From contig VGSW01000013.1 in assembly GCA_016874915.1 (NCBI GenBank), forward strand, positions 1-38,630: a stretch of DNA of 38,630 nt. Reading direction: 5' to 3'. A program made the position numbers and the translations under genes. Source of the stretch: Deltaproteobacteria bacterium (GTDB taxonomy: Bacteria; Desulfobacterota; Desulfobaccia; Desulfobaccales; 0-14-0-80-60-11). Of this stretch, positions 1 to 10,262 are shown piece after piece. The number at the start of each line of letters is the position of its first letter. Position 1 is the stretch's first letter. Below the pieces are notes generated by a model, which saw nothing but the letters and a program-made list of their open reading frames with translations, searched no databases and was not told the origin of the DNA.

Positions 1-82
1 TTTCGCCAAGCTTCATCGGCTCCCCCAAGCTATTGTTTTACTATCAAAAATACTTTAGCACAGGCGCGCCGATGAGGCTTAA

Positions 83-298
83 TTTTTTCAGAAAATCAGC
101 CTAAAAAATGACTTTTGCAAGAGGCTCCAATGTCACCAGAAAATTCATGAATGCCTTGATTCAGGGAAAGCTCATCCGTGTCTCCACCAACTCGCCGAAG
201 CCCTTAAGGAAAAAAACCCGAAATCCTGGAATGAAGCCTCCGAACACCGGGAAGCCATTCGCATCCAGCAGGAACGCTATCATCATTACCAAGATCTA
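83..298 (+). pseudogene. Upstream in-frame remnant of the helicase-nuclease gene
   Basis: The frame of the helicase gene that begins at 299 stays open upstream to a TAA at 80-82. From about 128 its translation is hydrophilic and helical (it includes LAEALKEKNPKSWNEASEHR) and runs smoothly into the downstream protein, so it is probably coding sequence of the same gene. There is no ATG in this stretch and no Walker A motif. The sequence TTTTGCAAGAGGCTC at 114-128 resembles the end of a repeat found at 14412-14609 and 37658-37745, so the true 5' part was probably lost at a repeat junction. Inference from frame continuity only. Confidence 0.5.
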
Positions 299-2740
299 AT
301 GGCTCGACTTGAGAAAGCCAATGCGCCCCTGGCGTCCCTGGTGCGCCATCGTCAGGGGGACCCGCAGTGGCAACCGCGACTTGTCGACCTGGAAAAAGCC
401 TGGTTCTGGGCTTCAGCCCGGGGTTGGCTGGAGGATGTGGCCGACCGCCAGCGCTATGAGGGGCTGGTGCAAAGATACCATCGGTTAAAGGAAAAAATTG
501 AAAAGGGGACTGAGGAGGTCGCGTCGGCACGCGCCTGGCAAGCCTTCTTCAAGCGCTTGGATAACTTTACCATCCAAAATCTGCATGCCTGGACCCGTGC
601 AATCGATCGCTTAGGCCATGAAACCGGAAGATATGCCTATCGCCACCGCCGTGATGCCCGGCAGTATTTGAACAAGTGCATCCCCAAGATTCCTGCCTGG
701 ATCATGCCCTTGCACAAGTTGTGGGCCACTATAGAAGCATCACCCGGCCTCTTCGACACGGTCATCACTGATGAGGCATCCCAGGCAGAATTGAGTTCTT
801 TAGCGCTGCTGTTGTTGGCCAAAAGAATCATCGTGGTGGGCGATAAGATGCAAAATAGCCCTGAGGCCGTTGGGATCAAGGAAGACGACATTGCCCGTTT
901 GATTCGAGACAACCTTCAGGATTTCCATTTTCGCGCCGAGTTCCGACCGGATACCAGTCTCTTTGATCATGCGGAGCGGGGCTTTGGGAATCTCATTTCT
1001 TTGCGGGAGCATTTCCGCTGTGTTCCAGAGATCATCAGGTTCAGTAATGACCTGTGCTATCGAGAGGCTCCTTTGGTGCCTTTGCGGCAAGCCCCTGTGG
1101 ATCGCCTGCCGCCTTTACGGCATACCCTGGTTCCTGGCGGTTTTTGTGAAGGGGAAGGTCAGAGAATCCGCAATGAGGCAGAAGCGGAAAAACTGGTGGA
1201 GGGCGTTCTTCTATGCATAAAGGATAAAGCTTACGAAGGCAAGTCCATGGGCGTGATTGTCCTGCAAGGCCGCGCCCAGGCAGACCTCATCGAAAGAAGA
1301 CTCGCCACCATTGTGGACCCCAGGATCATTGCAGAACGTAAGCTACGTTGCGGAGTTCCGGCCACATTCCAAGGCGATCAACGAGATGTAATTTTTCTTT
1401 CACTGGTAGCTTCCCCTGATACACCTGGGCGACGCTTTAGGGCGTTGACCGAGCTGGACTTCCAGCGTCGCTTCAATGTCGCCATGAGCCGGGCTAAGGA
1501 CCAGGTGTGGCTTTTTCACAGCGTGCAACAATCCGATCTGAGGCCGGATTGCCTTCGCCGGAGGTTACTGAGGTTTATCCAAAGCCCGTGGCAGGAAGGT
1601 AGGGGTTGGGAGGGAGAAGAACTGGAACGTCTGGAAAGGGTTTCGGCCCGTAGGCCGCGCCGGCCAGGGGATCAACCCGAACCATATGAGAGTTGGTTCG
1701 AGGTTGATGTGGCTCTGGAACTATTAAGACGAAGATATCGTGTGCGTCCACAATGGGAAGTGGCAGGTTATTACATCGATTTGGTAGTGGAGGGCTGGGA
1801 ATCACGGCTGGCCGTGGAATGTGACGGTGACGCCTGGCATGGTTCTGAAAGATATGACCATGACATGGCCCGCCAACGCCAATTGGAAAGGGCCGAATGG
1901 AACTTTGTCCGTATCCGGGAATCTGAATTTTATCTTGATCGAAGCCGCGCCGTGGAGGAGGTCATCCAGGCGTGTAACGACCTGGGTATTCTCCCCGTAG
2001 ATATGGAATTCAGCCCTTCACAGGTAGAGGAAGAGAAGCCAGCCGAAGCAGAAATGGCACCGGAGGGTCAGCCGGAAGATGAATCTTTGGAACCAGAAGA
2101 AGTCGCAGAGGAAACTGCTACCGTGGCAGGACCATTTACGGGATATGCAGACGAGATGGATTTTCCCGATCCCCGTGAGGCTCCTATTGCCAATATCTGT
2201 ACCGCTCTGAAAGAGATAATCGAGAGAGATGGGCCCCTCACGCGGTCTTCCCTATATCATCTGTATATCGAAGGATGTCCCCATCTCCAGCGGTCTGGCC
2301 GTGCTGTGCGGGACAGATTAAACTTGGCCTTGAGAGCCCTCCTTAAAGCAGGAGAGATTGTCCAGGAAGATGAGTTGGGAAGTGGGAAACCCGAAGGGGT
2401 AGTGGTCCGGCCGGCAGGCACCCCAACAGTCCGCTTGCGCCCTGCTGGTCGTCGAAAGTTGGAAGAAATTCCCCCCTCAGAAATTTTTCTGGTTCTGGAC
2501 CGATTGCAGATTCATACAGCGGTTAGCGGGCCTGATGACGAAGAGCTTTTTTTCCGAAAAATCTTGGAGCACTTTGGGTTTAACCAACTTACGAGAACAA
2601 GAAGAAAGCATCTTCAGAATCTTCTTAATCGGTTCAGACAGAGAGGACAACATAATCAACCGAATCAAGAAGCCGCTGCAGGCGGGAGGGCATTACCTGG
2701 CTTACTTTTCACCCATGGACCGTTGTATGAAAAGGATTGA
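299..2740 (+). CDS. Superfamily I helicase with C-terminal Vsr-like nuclease, 5'-truncated
   Basis: This is the C-terminal part of a large AAA_11/AAA_12-type SF1 DNA/RNA helicase fused to a REase_MTES_1575-like nuclease, a family common in defence islands. Visible motifs, numbered from the ATG at 299: motif II DEAS at 158-161, motif III VVGDKMQNSP at 179-188, LREHFRCVPEIIRF at 235-248, TFQGDQRDVIFLSL at 356-369 and motif VI FNVAMSRAKDQ at 392-402. The nuclease follows at about 465-560 with candidate residues E468, D494 and E507-x-D509 (AVECDGDAWH). An acidic linker and a C-terminal winged-helix-like region complete it. Walker A (motif I) is missing and the coding frame continues upstream without a start, so ATPase function is probably lost. 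Full family members usually exceed 1200 residues. The ATG at 299 lacks a clear ribosome binding site and may only be an internal Met. Confidence 0.8.
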   Translation: MARLEKANAPLASLVRHRQGDPQWQPRLVDLEKAWFWASARGWLEDVADRQRYEGLVQRYHRLKEKIEKGTEEVASARAWQAFFKRLDNFTIQNLHAWTRAIDRLGHETGRYAYRHRRDARQYLNKCIPKIPAWIMPLHKLWATIEASPGLFDTVITDEASQAELSSLALLLLAKRIIVVGDKMQNSPEAVGIKEDDIARLIRDNLQDFHFRAEFRPDTSLFDHAERGFGNLISLREHFRCVPEIIRFSNDLCYREAPLVPLRQAPVDRLPPLRHTLVPGGFCEGEGQRIRNEAEAEKLVEGVLLCIKDKAYEGKSMGVIVLQGRAQADLIERRLATIVDPRIIAERKLRCGVPATFQGDQRDVIFLSLVASPDTPGRRFRALTELDFQRRFNVAMSRAKDQVWLFHSVQQSDLRPDCLRRRLLRFIQSPWQEGRGWEGEELERLERVSARRPRRPGDQPEPYESWFEVDVALELLRRRYRVRPQWEVAGYYIDLVVEGWESRLAVECDGDAWHGSERYDHDMARQRQLERAEWNFVRIRESEFYLDRSRAVEEVIQACNDLGILPVDMEFSPSQVEEEKPAEAEMAPEGQPEDESLEPEEVAEETATVAGPFTGYADEMDFPDPREAPIANICTALKEIIERDGPLTRSSLYHLYIEGCPHLQRSGRAVRDRLNLALRALLKAGEIVQEDELGSGKPEGVVVRPAGTPTVRLRPAGRRKLEEIPPSEIFLVLDRLQIHTAVSGPDDEELFFRKILEHFGFNQLTRTRRKHLQNLLNRFRQRGQHNQPNQEAAAGGRALPGLLFTHGPLYEKD

Positions 2741-2901
2741 GCTTTATAGGCTTATAAGGCAATTGCCTGGAAACGCGCCCATGGTCACTGAATAGCAAGT
2801 GACAATTGTTCTCTTATAACAAGATGTTATCAAATTGATTGCATAGATATTGCCTGTTCCATGGGCATTAGCTCTTTTCCCATGCAATCCTCCCTTGCCG
2901 C

Positions 2902-4521
2902 CTATCTGGGAAACCACAGGGCGCCCCGGGTGGCGCCTACGTGATGCACCCGGCCCTCTTTCTCCAGTTCCTTGAGCAAGCCTTGTATCTGACCTCGGGA
3001 ACAGGCGGGGAGCACCTGCATCAATTCCTGCAATCTGCTGCCCTCTTTGCGATTATCCTGTATGTGTTTAAATAACAGCATCTTGTTAGTTTCCCGGTCC
3101 AGACCCCGCTTGCGGGTATATACGCCCTTCTTGCCCAGAAAGCGGTAAAATTGACGGGCGATGATGTGGCGCACCCCTTTGCCCCGGCCTACCTTTTCCA
3201 CCACCCCATGATCCACCAGGTGAGGGAGCCTCGGCCGCAATTGTGCCGGAATCGGCTCTTCCCGGTTGATCAAGTCCAGGATCAGGAAATCCATAGTAGT
3301 GAAGGAGGCCAGTTTTTCTTTGCCTACTTTTTCCAGGAACCGTAGGAACTGGGGGTCTTGCACCTCGCCTCGCAAGGTAACGACTACCTGATAATCGTCA
3401 GACCCTGCGAAAGACGGCCAGGGCTTGCTCTCCTTGATGCATTCCTCAAACATCCGGTTGACGCCTTGGCCGGAGCGCTCAACCAACCCGCATTTCGCTA
3501 AGACTTCGGCAATGCGGCGGTTGCGGGGCATTTGTTTCCATAAGATGTTTTCGGGCGTAATCCCAGGGGGAAAACCGCCGGGACTGACGATTTCCATCTT
3601 GCGAGGAAATTGTTTTACAAAAGTCGAACCTGGCAACCGGTAATCCCGATGGGCCACGGCATTGAGGATCGCCTCCCGGACTACCACCTCGTTAAACGTG
3701 GGAATGTCCCAAATAAACAATCCGTCCTCAAAATGTTGCATTTCGTTCCGGAGATTGACCTTGTTCCAGATATCGTCCATAAACTGGAAAAACCCCAGGC
3801 GATACTCTTCGCGTTGTTGACAGGGGATGGAGGCTTCACTGGAGCGGTATTCGAAAATCACTTCCGCTTGCCCCAGGTACTTCCCCAAGGCTTGGCGGGA
3901 TCCAAACAGGATCAAGGCAGCATAAGTAATATTCCCGTCAAGAATCAGCTCGGCATCCGTAAGAAGCTGTTCTGTCGAAAGATTCTCCAACGCAGGGTTC
4001 TCCGATTTTCTCAGCCACCGCCGGCGGAAGTTATCGATGGCCCGGGTATCAAGGTCGGCCATGGTGGCTTTCGGGGAAATCTCTGCGGAAAAGTCGGGAC
4101 CTGTCTCGGCGAAGATTCTTTTGAGGAGGTCGGGGGTCATGGGTACCAGGTCCTCGCCACCCCTCATCCAGTAAGCGCCCTTGAACTGGATTGCCATCCC
4201 GAGTGGGCGTGAAGGAACGTTAAATACCAGCACCCGACCATCGGGATGGGATATTTCGTCCACTTCGACGCGAAGATGCAACCTTTCTATCAGACCGGCT
4301 TTGGTGCGCTCCAAGTCATTAAAAGCGCTGGTTCCCACCACCTTTCGAGGTCGCTTATGGCTAATTCCTAGGATTATCTTGCCGCCGCCTTCGTTAGCGA
4401 TGGCAGCGCAGTATCGGGTTAGCTCCTCAAAGTCGTAGCGGACCTTGGCCTCTTTAAATTCCAGGTGTTCGCTTTCCCTGTCCTTTATCCACTCTTGGAG
4501 CTGTTTAAGAAGCTCGCCCAT
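2902..4521 (-). CDS. AlbA_2 (Schlafen-like) domain ATP-binding transcriptional regulator
   Basis: The N-terminal ~130 residues form an AlbA_2 domain (formerly AAA_4): ESEHLEFKEAK near residue 18, then NEGGGKIILGISH, the glycine-rich hallmark. The middle carries the HATPase_c_4-like region usual in this family (EAILNAVAHRDYR, then VSPGGFPPG and ERSGQGVNRMFEEC). The C-terminus has helix-turn-helix segments. About 540 residues is normal for these proteins, often annotated as RecG-like or transcriptional regulators. They are nucleotide-binding proteins of mostly unknown targets, frequent in accessory regions. Start: a GTG at 4527 and an ATG at 4521 are both possible. A promoter whose -10 ends 6 nt before the ATG favours the ATG and a leaderless message. 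It converges with the helicase-nuclease gene, and both may belong to an old defence island. Confidence 0.85.
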   Translation of the reverse strand: MGELLKQLQEWIKDRESEHLEFKEAKVRYDFEELTRYCAAIANEGGGKIILGISHKRPRKVVGTSAFNDLERTKAGLIERLHLRVEVDEISHPDGRVLVFNVPSRPLGMAIQFKGAYWMRGGEDLVPMTPDLLKRIFAETGPDFSAEISPKATMADLDTRAIDNFRRRWLRKSENPALENLSTEQLLTDAELILDGNITYAALILFGSRQALGKYLGQAEVIFEYRSSEASIPCQQREEYRLGFFQFMDDIWNKVNLRNEMQHFEDGLFIWDIPTFNEVVVREAILNAVAHRDYRLPGSTFVKQFPRKMEIVSPGGFPPGITPENILWKQMPRNRRIAEVLAKCGLVERSGQGVNRMFEECIKESKPWPSFAGSDDYQVVVTLRGEVQDPQFLRFLEKVGKEKLASFTTMDFLILDLINREEPIPAQLRPRLPHLVDHGVVEKVGRGKGVRHIIARQFYRFLGKKGVYTRKRGLDRETNKMLLFKHIQDNRKEGSRLQELMQVLPACSRGQIQGLLKELEKEGRVHHVGATRGALWFPR

Positions 4522-4527
4522 GGGCAC

Positions 4528-4556
4528 AAAGTATCATTGCGTAGATTTTCAGTCAA
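4528..4556 (-). promoter_or_regulatory. Sigma70-type promoter for the AlbA_2 gene
   Basis: On the minus strand TTGACT (4556-4551) is followed after 17 nt by TACTTT (4533-4528). The predicted transcription start falls almost on the ATG at 4521, and no Shine-Dalgarno is present, so translation may be leaderless. Confidence 0.45.
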
Positions 4557-4783
4557 TAATTCCTGGAGGAACTGAATATCAGGTATGGGTGCTGGGGTGT
4601 GGGCAGGGGGGTCAACTCCAATCGTGTTTTGGGAAGATGGGTACAGAAGGATATCTGCGGCCCCAGCGCCGACTGACGCCCAGCCGCCAGCGGGGTCGCC
4701 GAGGCGCTTCAGACGGCCTCCACCAGATCCCCAGGTGCCAGCCCCAAAACCCCGATGGAGGTTATCCCTGGGTTATCCCTGGC

Positions 4784-4816
4784 AAAAAAGAGGGGTTGGC
4801 TAAAGTAGCCAACCCC
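4784..4816 (-). terminator. Rho-independent terminator of tRNA-Asn
   Basis: An 11-bp perfect stem (4792-4802 with 4806-4816, sequence GGGGTTGGCTA and its complement) with a 3-nt loop is followed on the minus strand by a T-rich run (TCTTTTTT, complement of 4784-4791). It lies 11 nt past the 3' end of the tRNA. Confidence 0.85.
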
Positions 4817-4826
4817 TTGATTTCTG

Positions 4827-4902
4827 TGGCTCCCCGGGACGGATTCGAACCGCCGACCAAGTGGTTAACAGCCACCCGCTCTACCTGCTGAGCTACCGGG
4901 GA
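4827..4902 (-). tRNA. tRNA-Asn (GTT)
   Basis: A 76-nt cloverleaf with encoded CCA. The 7-bp acceptor is TCCCCGG with CCGGGGA. The anticodon stem GGTGG/CCACT encloses loop CTGTTAA with anticodon GTT (complement of 4867-4869). The T arm is GGCGG-TTCGAAT-CCGTC. The discriminator base is G and a terminator follows directly. Confidence 0.97.
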
Positions 4903-5052
4903 AGAATTGTCTGGCCGGGAGACAAGGATGCGAACCTGGCGGATGAGGTGGGCAAGCCCACTGAGAAGAGGCGGTTGTCTCCGGTCGACTTCCTTTTGGG
5001 GACAAACCGGCGGTTCATCCTCAATCCTGACGGCCCTCGGCATTGCCCTAGA

Positions 5053-5210
5053 TAGTCCTCATCCGGAAACTCCCCCTCCCTTGGTGGGAGGGGGTTGGGG
5101 GGAGGGGGATCAATAGGGCAACTGGTCTGTATTGCTAATTTATTTCACCCCCACCCTAACCCTCCCCCATCAAGGGGGAGGGAACAAAACGACTTTCCGG
5201 ATGAACACTA
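5053..5210. repeat. Miniature inverted-repeat element, C/G-rich family
   Basis: Terminal inverted repeats of 17 bp with two mismatches: TAGTCCTCATCCGGAAA at 5053-5069 and the complement of TAGTGTTCATCCGGAAA at 5194-5210. Inside are long arms of the form CCCCTCCC...GGGAGGGGG and CCCCCACCCTAACCCTCCC. The internal C-rich arms recur at 33115-33450 and, more loosely, at 9452-9620. It has no coding capacity. The 4903-5052 stretch between it and the tRNA shows nothing recognisable. Confidence 0.7.
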
Positions 5211-5418
5211 GATAATTTAGCATATCGCCGGGTCGATGCAATACTTTTGTGGCCCAGCATGGCCCCGATGATCCGCTTGCCCGACCCCTGGTGTAGACCG
5301 GGAGGCCGGCCGGCGCCTGGTCCCCGGTCGGCAGGTTATCCTGATACTGCCACGTCAGATGACCGCGCCCCTAACCCGGTGGCTCAGGAAAACTGACAAC
5401 CCGTATGCCTAAACCAAT

Positions 5419-5682
5419 TTGCAGAACTTGGCATACACAACTTTGATCTTTGACCGGGCCTATCTGGATTATGCATGGCTTTACGGGCTGCACCAAAAGT
5501 GGCCTGCCCCCACGCAACCCGGCTTGAACTGGCGGGTTCCCAAGCCCACCTGGAAAGTGCCCCGGAAGAGCCTTCCGGTTCCTGATGACAAGGAAGAGAC
5601 GCCGGCCACCGCCACCAGGGTCACCCGGACACTGCGCCGGCCCCAATCCTCATCCCTTTTCCCGGTCCCCACCAAGCGATAG
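5419..5682 (+). pseudogene. Decayed IS4-type transposase fragment
   Basis: The frame from 5419 encodes LIFDRAYLDYAWLYGLHQK, which resembles the conserved 'FDRGYxDYxWxxxLH' segment of IS4-family DDE transposases around a catalytic Asp. After about residue 28 the match is lost, although a shifted frame gives CPHATR and later TLRR, reminiscent of the following 'FVTR...' and 'LRR' parts. No intact transposase, termini or start are present, so this is at best a relic. The rest of 5211-5726 shows no other gene. Confidence 0.4.
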
Positions 5683-5726
5683 CCCTGCACTTACTCTCAG
5701 GGCTTGGCCCGGACCGGAGTTTGGTC

Positions 5727-5755
5727 TTGACAATTTAAGAAATATTTTTTATAAA
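5727..5755 (+). promoter_or_regulatory. perR promoter with overlapping AT-rich palindrome
   Basis: TTGACA (5727-5732), a 17-nt spacer and TATAAA (5750-5755) form a near-consensus sigma70 promoter 30 nt upstream of the perR start. The spacer and -10 lie in an imperfect palindrome (ATTTAAGAAAT...ATAAAT), which could be an autoregulatory operator. The operator role is inferred. Confidence 0.75.
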
Positions 5756-5784
5756 TATCCTATTCTAAATTAGAGGGATTTTGG

Positions 5785-6222
5785 GTGGATCCCCATATCC
5801 GCTTAAACCAGATGATCAAGGTGCTTAAAGAGCATGGGCGCCGCCTTACCCCCCAGCGCCTGGCCATCCTGAAAATCCTGGCCAAAAGCGATGGTCACCC
5901 GAGCGTCGAGACTATTTTTGAAATGGTCAAAGCCAATTTTCCCACCACCAGTTTAGCCACGGTTTATAACACCATCAATTTACTGAAAAGGGAAAAGGAG
6001 GTCCTGGAACTGGGTTTCGCCCATCTGGGCAGCCGCTACGACGGCAACAAACCCTACCCCCATCCCCATGCCATCTGCACCGCCTGCGGTCGCATCGTCG
6101 ATCCGGAATGCGGCTCAATAGTGCGTTTGACCGAGGAGATGGCCAACCAGACAGGGTTTCATTTCACCCATCACCAGATTTGTTTTTTCGGCTTGTGTCC
6201 TGAGTGTCAGAAGGTTGAATAG
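5785..6222 (+). CDS. perR: PerR-type peroxide-sensing repressor (Fur family)
   Basis: A 145-residue Fur-family metalloregulator: N-terminal winged helix (LTPQRLAILKIL, then TTSLATVYNTINLLK), then the dimerisation domain. Candidate regulatory metal ligands are H38, D86, H93, H95 and D106. The Asp in GRIVD matches PerR rather than the Glu typical of Fur. Structural zinc is expected at C98/C101 and C138/C141. In PerR proteins, Fe(II)-catalysed oxidation of the His ligands by peroxide releases DNA. It starts at GTG 5785 with AGAGGG about 8 nt upstream. It is the immediate upstream neighbour of katG, and a near-consensus PerR box lies between the two genes, so KatG derepression by peroxide is the obvious role. 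Confidence 0.92.
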   Translation: MDPHIRLNQMIKVLKEHGRRLTPQRLAILKILAKSDGHPSVETIFEMVKANFPTTSLATVYNTINLLKREKEVLELGFAHLGSRYDGNKPYPHPHAICTACGRIVDPECGSIVRLTEEMANQTGFHFTHHQICFFGLCPECQKVE

Positions 6223-6246
6223 ACCAAAAATTTTTTCGGAAGCTGA

Positions 6247-6261
6247 TTAGAATAATTATTA
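6247..6261. promoter_or_regulatory. PerR box upstream of katG
   Basis: TTAGAATAATTATTA matches the Bacillus-type Per box TTATAATNATTATAA at 12 of the 14 defined positions. It sits 25 nt after the perR stop and about 280 nt before katG. Binding is inferred. Confidence 0.75.
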
Positions 6262-6264
6262 GCA

Positions 6265-6284
6265 AGTAATTTATTAAAATTACT
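6265..6284. promoter_or_regulatory. Second palindrome in the perR-katG intergenic region
   Basis: AGTAATTTATTAAAATTACT is an inverted repeat with 8-nt perfect arms (AGTAATTT/AAATTACT). It directly follows the PerR box, so it may be a second operator or part of a tandem site. Confidence 0.5.
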
Positions 6285-6300
6285 ATTTTTTCGAAAGGAA

Positions 6301-6325
6301 AAGGAGGAATTCCGAAATGCAGTAG
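6301..6325 (+). other. Minimal ORF ATG-CAG-TAG behind a perfect Shine-Dalgarno in the katG leader
   Basis: AAGGAGG (6301-6307) is spaced 9 nt from ATG 6317, whose frame is Met-Gln-stop (TAG 6323-6325). The true katG start lies 226 nt further on with its own ribosome site. The same frame then stays open to 6556. It could be a leader peptide, a relic of another gene start, or chance. A small hairpin (CTCAGCGG/CCGCTGAG, about 6377-6398) lies in the leader. Confidence 0.35.
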
Positions 6326-6443
6326 TTGTTCACCGGTCAGCCTGGAAAAACCATCTTTATCAAAGAGTTAAGTTACTCAGCGGGAGCCGCCGCTGAGACT
6401 GGCCGGCTGGCAGGCCCTGGCATTTATGAAATTATGTGCTTAA

Positions 6444-8739
<2,296 letters not shown>

Positions 8740-8873
8740 CGCCGCAGAAACGTCGGCGAGGGCTTCTGAAGCGTATTCTGCAATGCGGATCGGATGATCA
8801 GGAAGCGATAACCGCCAGGAGCCGACGGATGTTTTGAACGATCACGATCAACGGAGGCTGGAGCAACATATGA

Positions 8874-8913
8874 GGGCGGCGTTTCAATACAGTCCGAAAC
8901 GCCGCCCTTTCTT
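8874..8913 (+). terminator. Rho-independent terminator after katG
   Basis: A 12-bp perfect stem GGGCGGCGTTTC (8874-8885) pairs with GAAACGCCGCCC (8896-8907), with a 10-nt loop, followed by TTTCTT. It lies 135 nt past the katG stop. Confidence 0.85.
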
Positions 8914-8923
8914 CAGGCCCCTA

Positions 8924-8998
8924 TCCAACTTCTACAGTAAACACCGAAAATTTGGCGTAAGTGCTTGATATTACGATACCGGCATGCAGAAGTTGGGA
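8924..8998. repeat. Short inverted-repeat-bounded segment
   Basis: TCCAACTTCTACA (8924-8936) and TGCAGAAGTTGGGA (8985-8998) are near-perfect inverted repeats bounding a 75-bp non-coding stretch. This may be the residue of an insertion element. No other copy was seen in the window. Confidence 0.4.
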
Positions 8999-9484
8999 CA
9001 ATGCGGCGCCGACAGACTATTGCGACATCACAACTTACTGAATTAACATTATTTTACGTTAGTTACCGCATAACCTAAATATGATTCCACCAAAAATAAA
9101 AAACCCCTCCTCCGTCAAGGGGGCGGGGTTGGGGCGATAAATCAACTCCGGCCGCGTCCTATCTTGCCAGACAGGAAGTGTCCAGTATTGTCGGCGCTGA
9201 TTGGCTTAACTGCCGAGTTCAACGATGGTTAGCCCGTGGAAATGGCGTCAACATATCAAAAAGAGCCGCTTCTGACAAGAAAATTATTGTCTGTCCCTAT
9301 GTTACTTTGGAGAGAAGTTATAATTCTTGATCGTCTCCAAGGCTTCTTCTGTGATGAGTAATCCGTTTGTAAGAATATGGCTGATTCGAATCCTTCTCTT
9401 TTGTTTATTGACAAAGATTCGACTTATAACCACATGACTTGACCAATGTTTCCCCCCTCACCCCGGCCCTCTCCCCCCGCTGGG
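8999..9484. other. Gene-free AT-richer intergenic stretch
   Basis: No ORF with recognisable similarity. It contains a C/G-rich hairpin-forming segment (9105-9137, CCCCTCC...GGGGGCGGGG) and the left arm of the C-rich repeat at 9452-9484. Nothing else stands out. Confidence 0.5.
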
Positions 9485-9591
9485 GCATTGGCGCTAACTT
9501 AAGGCCTTATTAGATTTTCAACTGTACTGATATTATTGATGTTTACATTATCAATAACATACAAAAAGTCTTCTTAAGTTAGCGCCTATGC
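9485..9591. repeat. MITE with GCATTGGCGCTAACTTAAG ends, copy 1, inserted in a C-rich repeat
   Basis: Ends GCATTGGCGCTAACTTAAG (9485-9503) and CTTAAGTTAGCGCCTATGC (9573-9591) are inverted repeats with one mismatch over 19 bp. Flanks CCGCTGGG (9477-9484) and CCGATGGG (9592-9599) look like an 8-bp target duplication with one change. The element interrupts a second inverted repeat whose arms are at about 9452-9476 (CCCCTCACCCCGGCCCTCTC) and 9600-9620. A second copy lies at 33221-33432. Confidence 0.75.
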
Positions 9592-9821
9592 CCGATGGGG
9601 GAGAGGGTTAGGGTGAGGGGGAAGAAAAGTGCTTGCCACCTGAACTTCATGAATTCGCTGGCCAACAGGGATCAGGTCGATTTTCCGTTTGGTTGCGGCC
9701 CCAGGGCCGCGATGTGATTCTTCCGTGGATTTACCGGGGCTTTTGGGCTATGATGACAACGAAGGGCGTGTCCGCCCCAAGCCGAAGAAGCAGAGACTTC
9801 CGCAGAAAGGAGGATGGAGCC

Positions 9822-10103
9822 ATGGTGAAGGTGTTGCTGGAGAGGACCATCAAGGGCAAACAGGTAATGGAAATCGTCCGCCTCCTCAGGCAGATGCGGG
9901 TTCTGGCCATGCAGCAGCCGGGCTACATCTCCGGGGAGACCCTGCATGCGGTGGATGACCCTAACCATTATCTGGTGATCAGCACCTGGGAATCCCAAGA
10001 GCACTGGGAGGCCTGGTTCAACAACACGGAGCGTCAACGCCTGCAGGCGGAGGTGGACCGCCAATTGGAATCCCCCACATCCCTCCGGGTTTTCACCTAC
10101 TGA
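9822..10103 (+). CDS. Antibiotic-biosynthesis-monooxygenase (ABM) domain protein
   Basis: A 93-residue single-domain dimeric alpha+beta barrel protein of the ABM superfamily. The pattern GYISGETLHAVDDPNHYLVI, then STWESQEHWEAWFNN, is the typical ABM core. Members include haem-degrading and quinone-oxidising monooxygenases, and also proteins of unknown role. The ligand cannot be told from sequence. ATG 9822 is preceded by AGGAGG at 8-nt spacing. The open frame extends upstream to 9633 but that part is not conserved-looking. It is a single-gene unit with a terminator at 10142. An ABM protein beside redox genes could serve in oxidative-stress or quinone chemistry, which is inference. Confidence 0.85.
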   Translation: MVKVLLERTIKGKQVMEIVRLLRQMRVLAMQQPGYISGETLHAVDDPNHYLVISTWESQEHWEAWFNNTERQRLQAEVDRQLESPTSLRVFTY

Positions 10104-10141
10104 CCGCGCGCCGCATGGCATATGCCACCGAGGTTCGCCCA

Positions 10142-10168
10142 GGGGCGGCTCGCAGCCGCCCCTTCTTT
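10142..10168 (+). terminator. Rho-independent terminator after the ABM gene
   Basis: A 9-bp perfect stem GGGGCGGCT (10142-10150) with AGCCGCCCC (10154-10162), a 3-nt loop, and then TTCTTT. Confidence 0.85.
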
Positions 10169-10262
10169 GCTGTCCGGTAATGATTCATAACTTCATAACC
10201 GATCGGACATGATGCCGGTCATTCCAGGTCGCTCCCGCCTGCACCAGACGGGGTCACCGGCG

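Noticed and set aside
4741-4783. Tandem 11-bp repeat GTTATCCCTGG before the tRNA terminator and a short minus-strand frame there
   Set aside because: Two copies only and a short open frame without start or ribosome site.
9105-9137. Short C-rich and G-rich runs as a possible CRISPR-like or origin feature
   Set aside because: No regular repeats with spacers and no DnaA-box cluster; best explained as hairpin or repeat debris. No CRISPR array was seen in the window.
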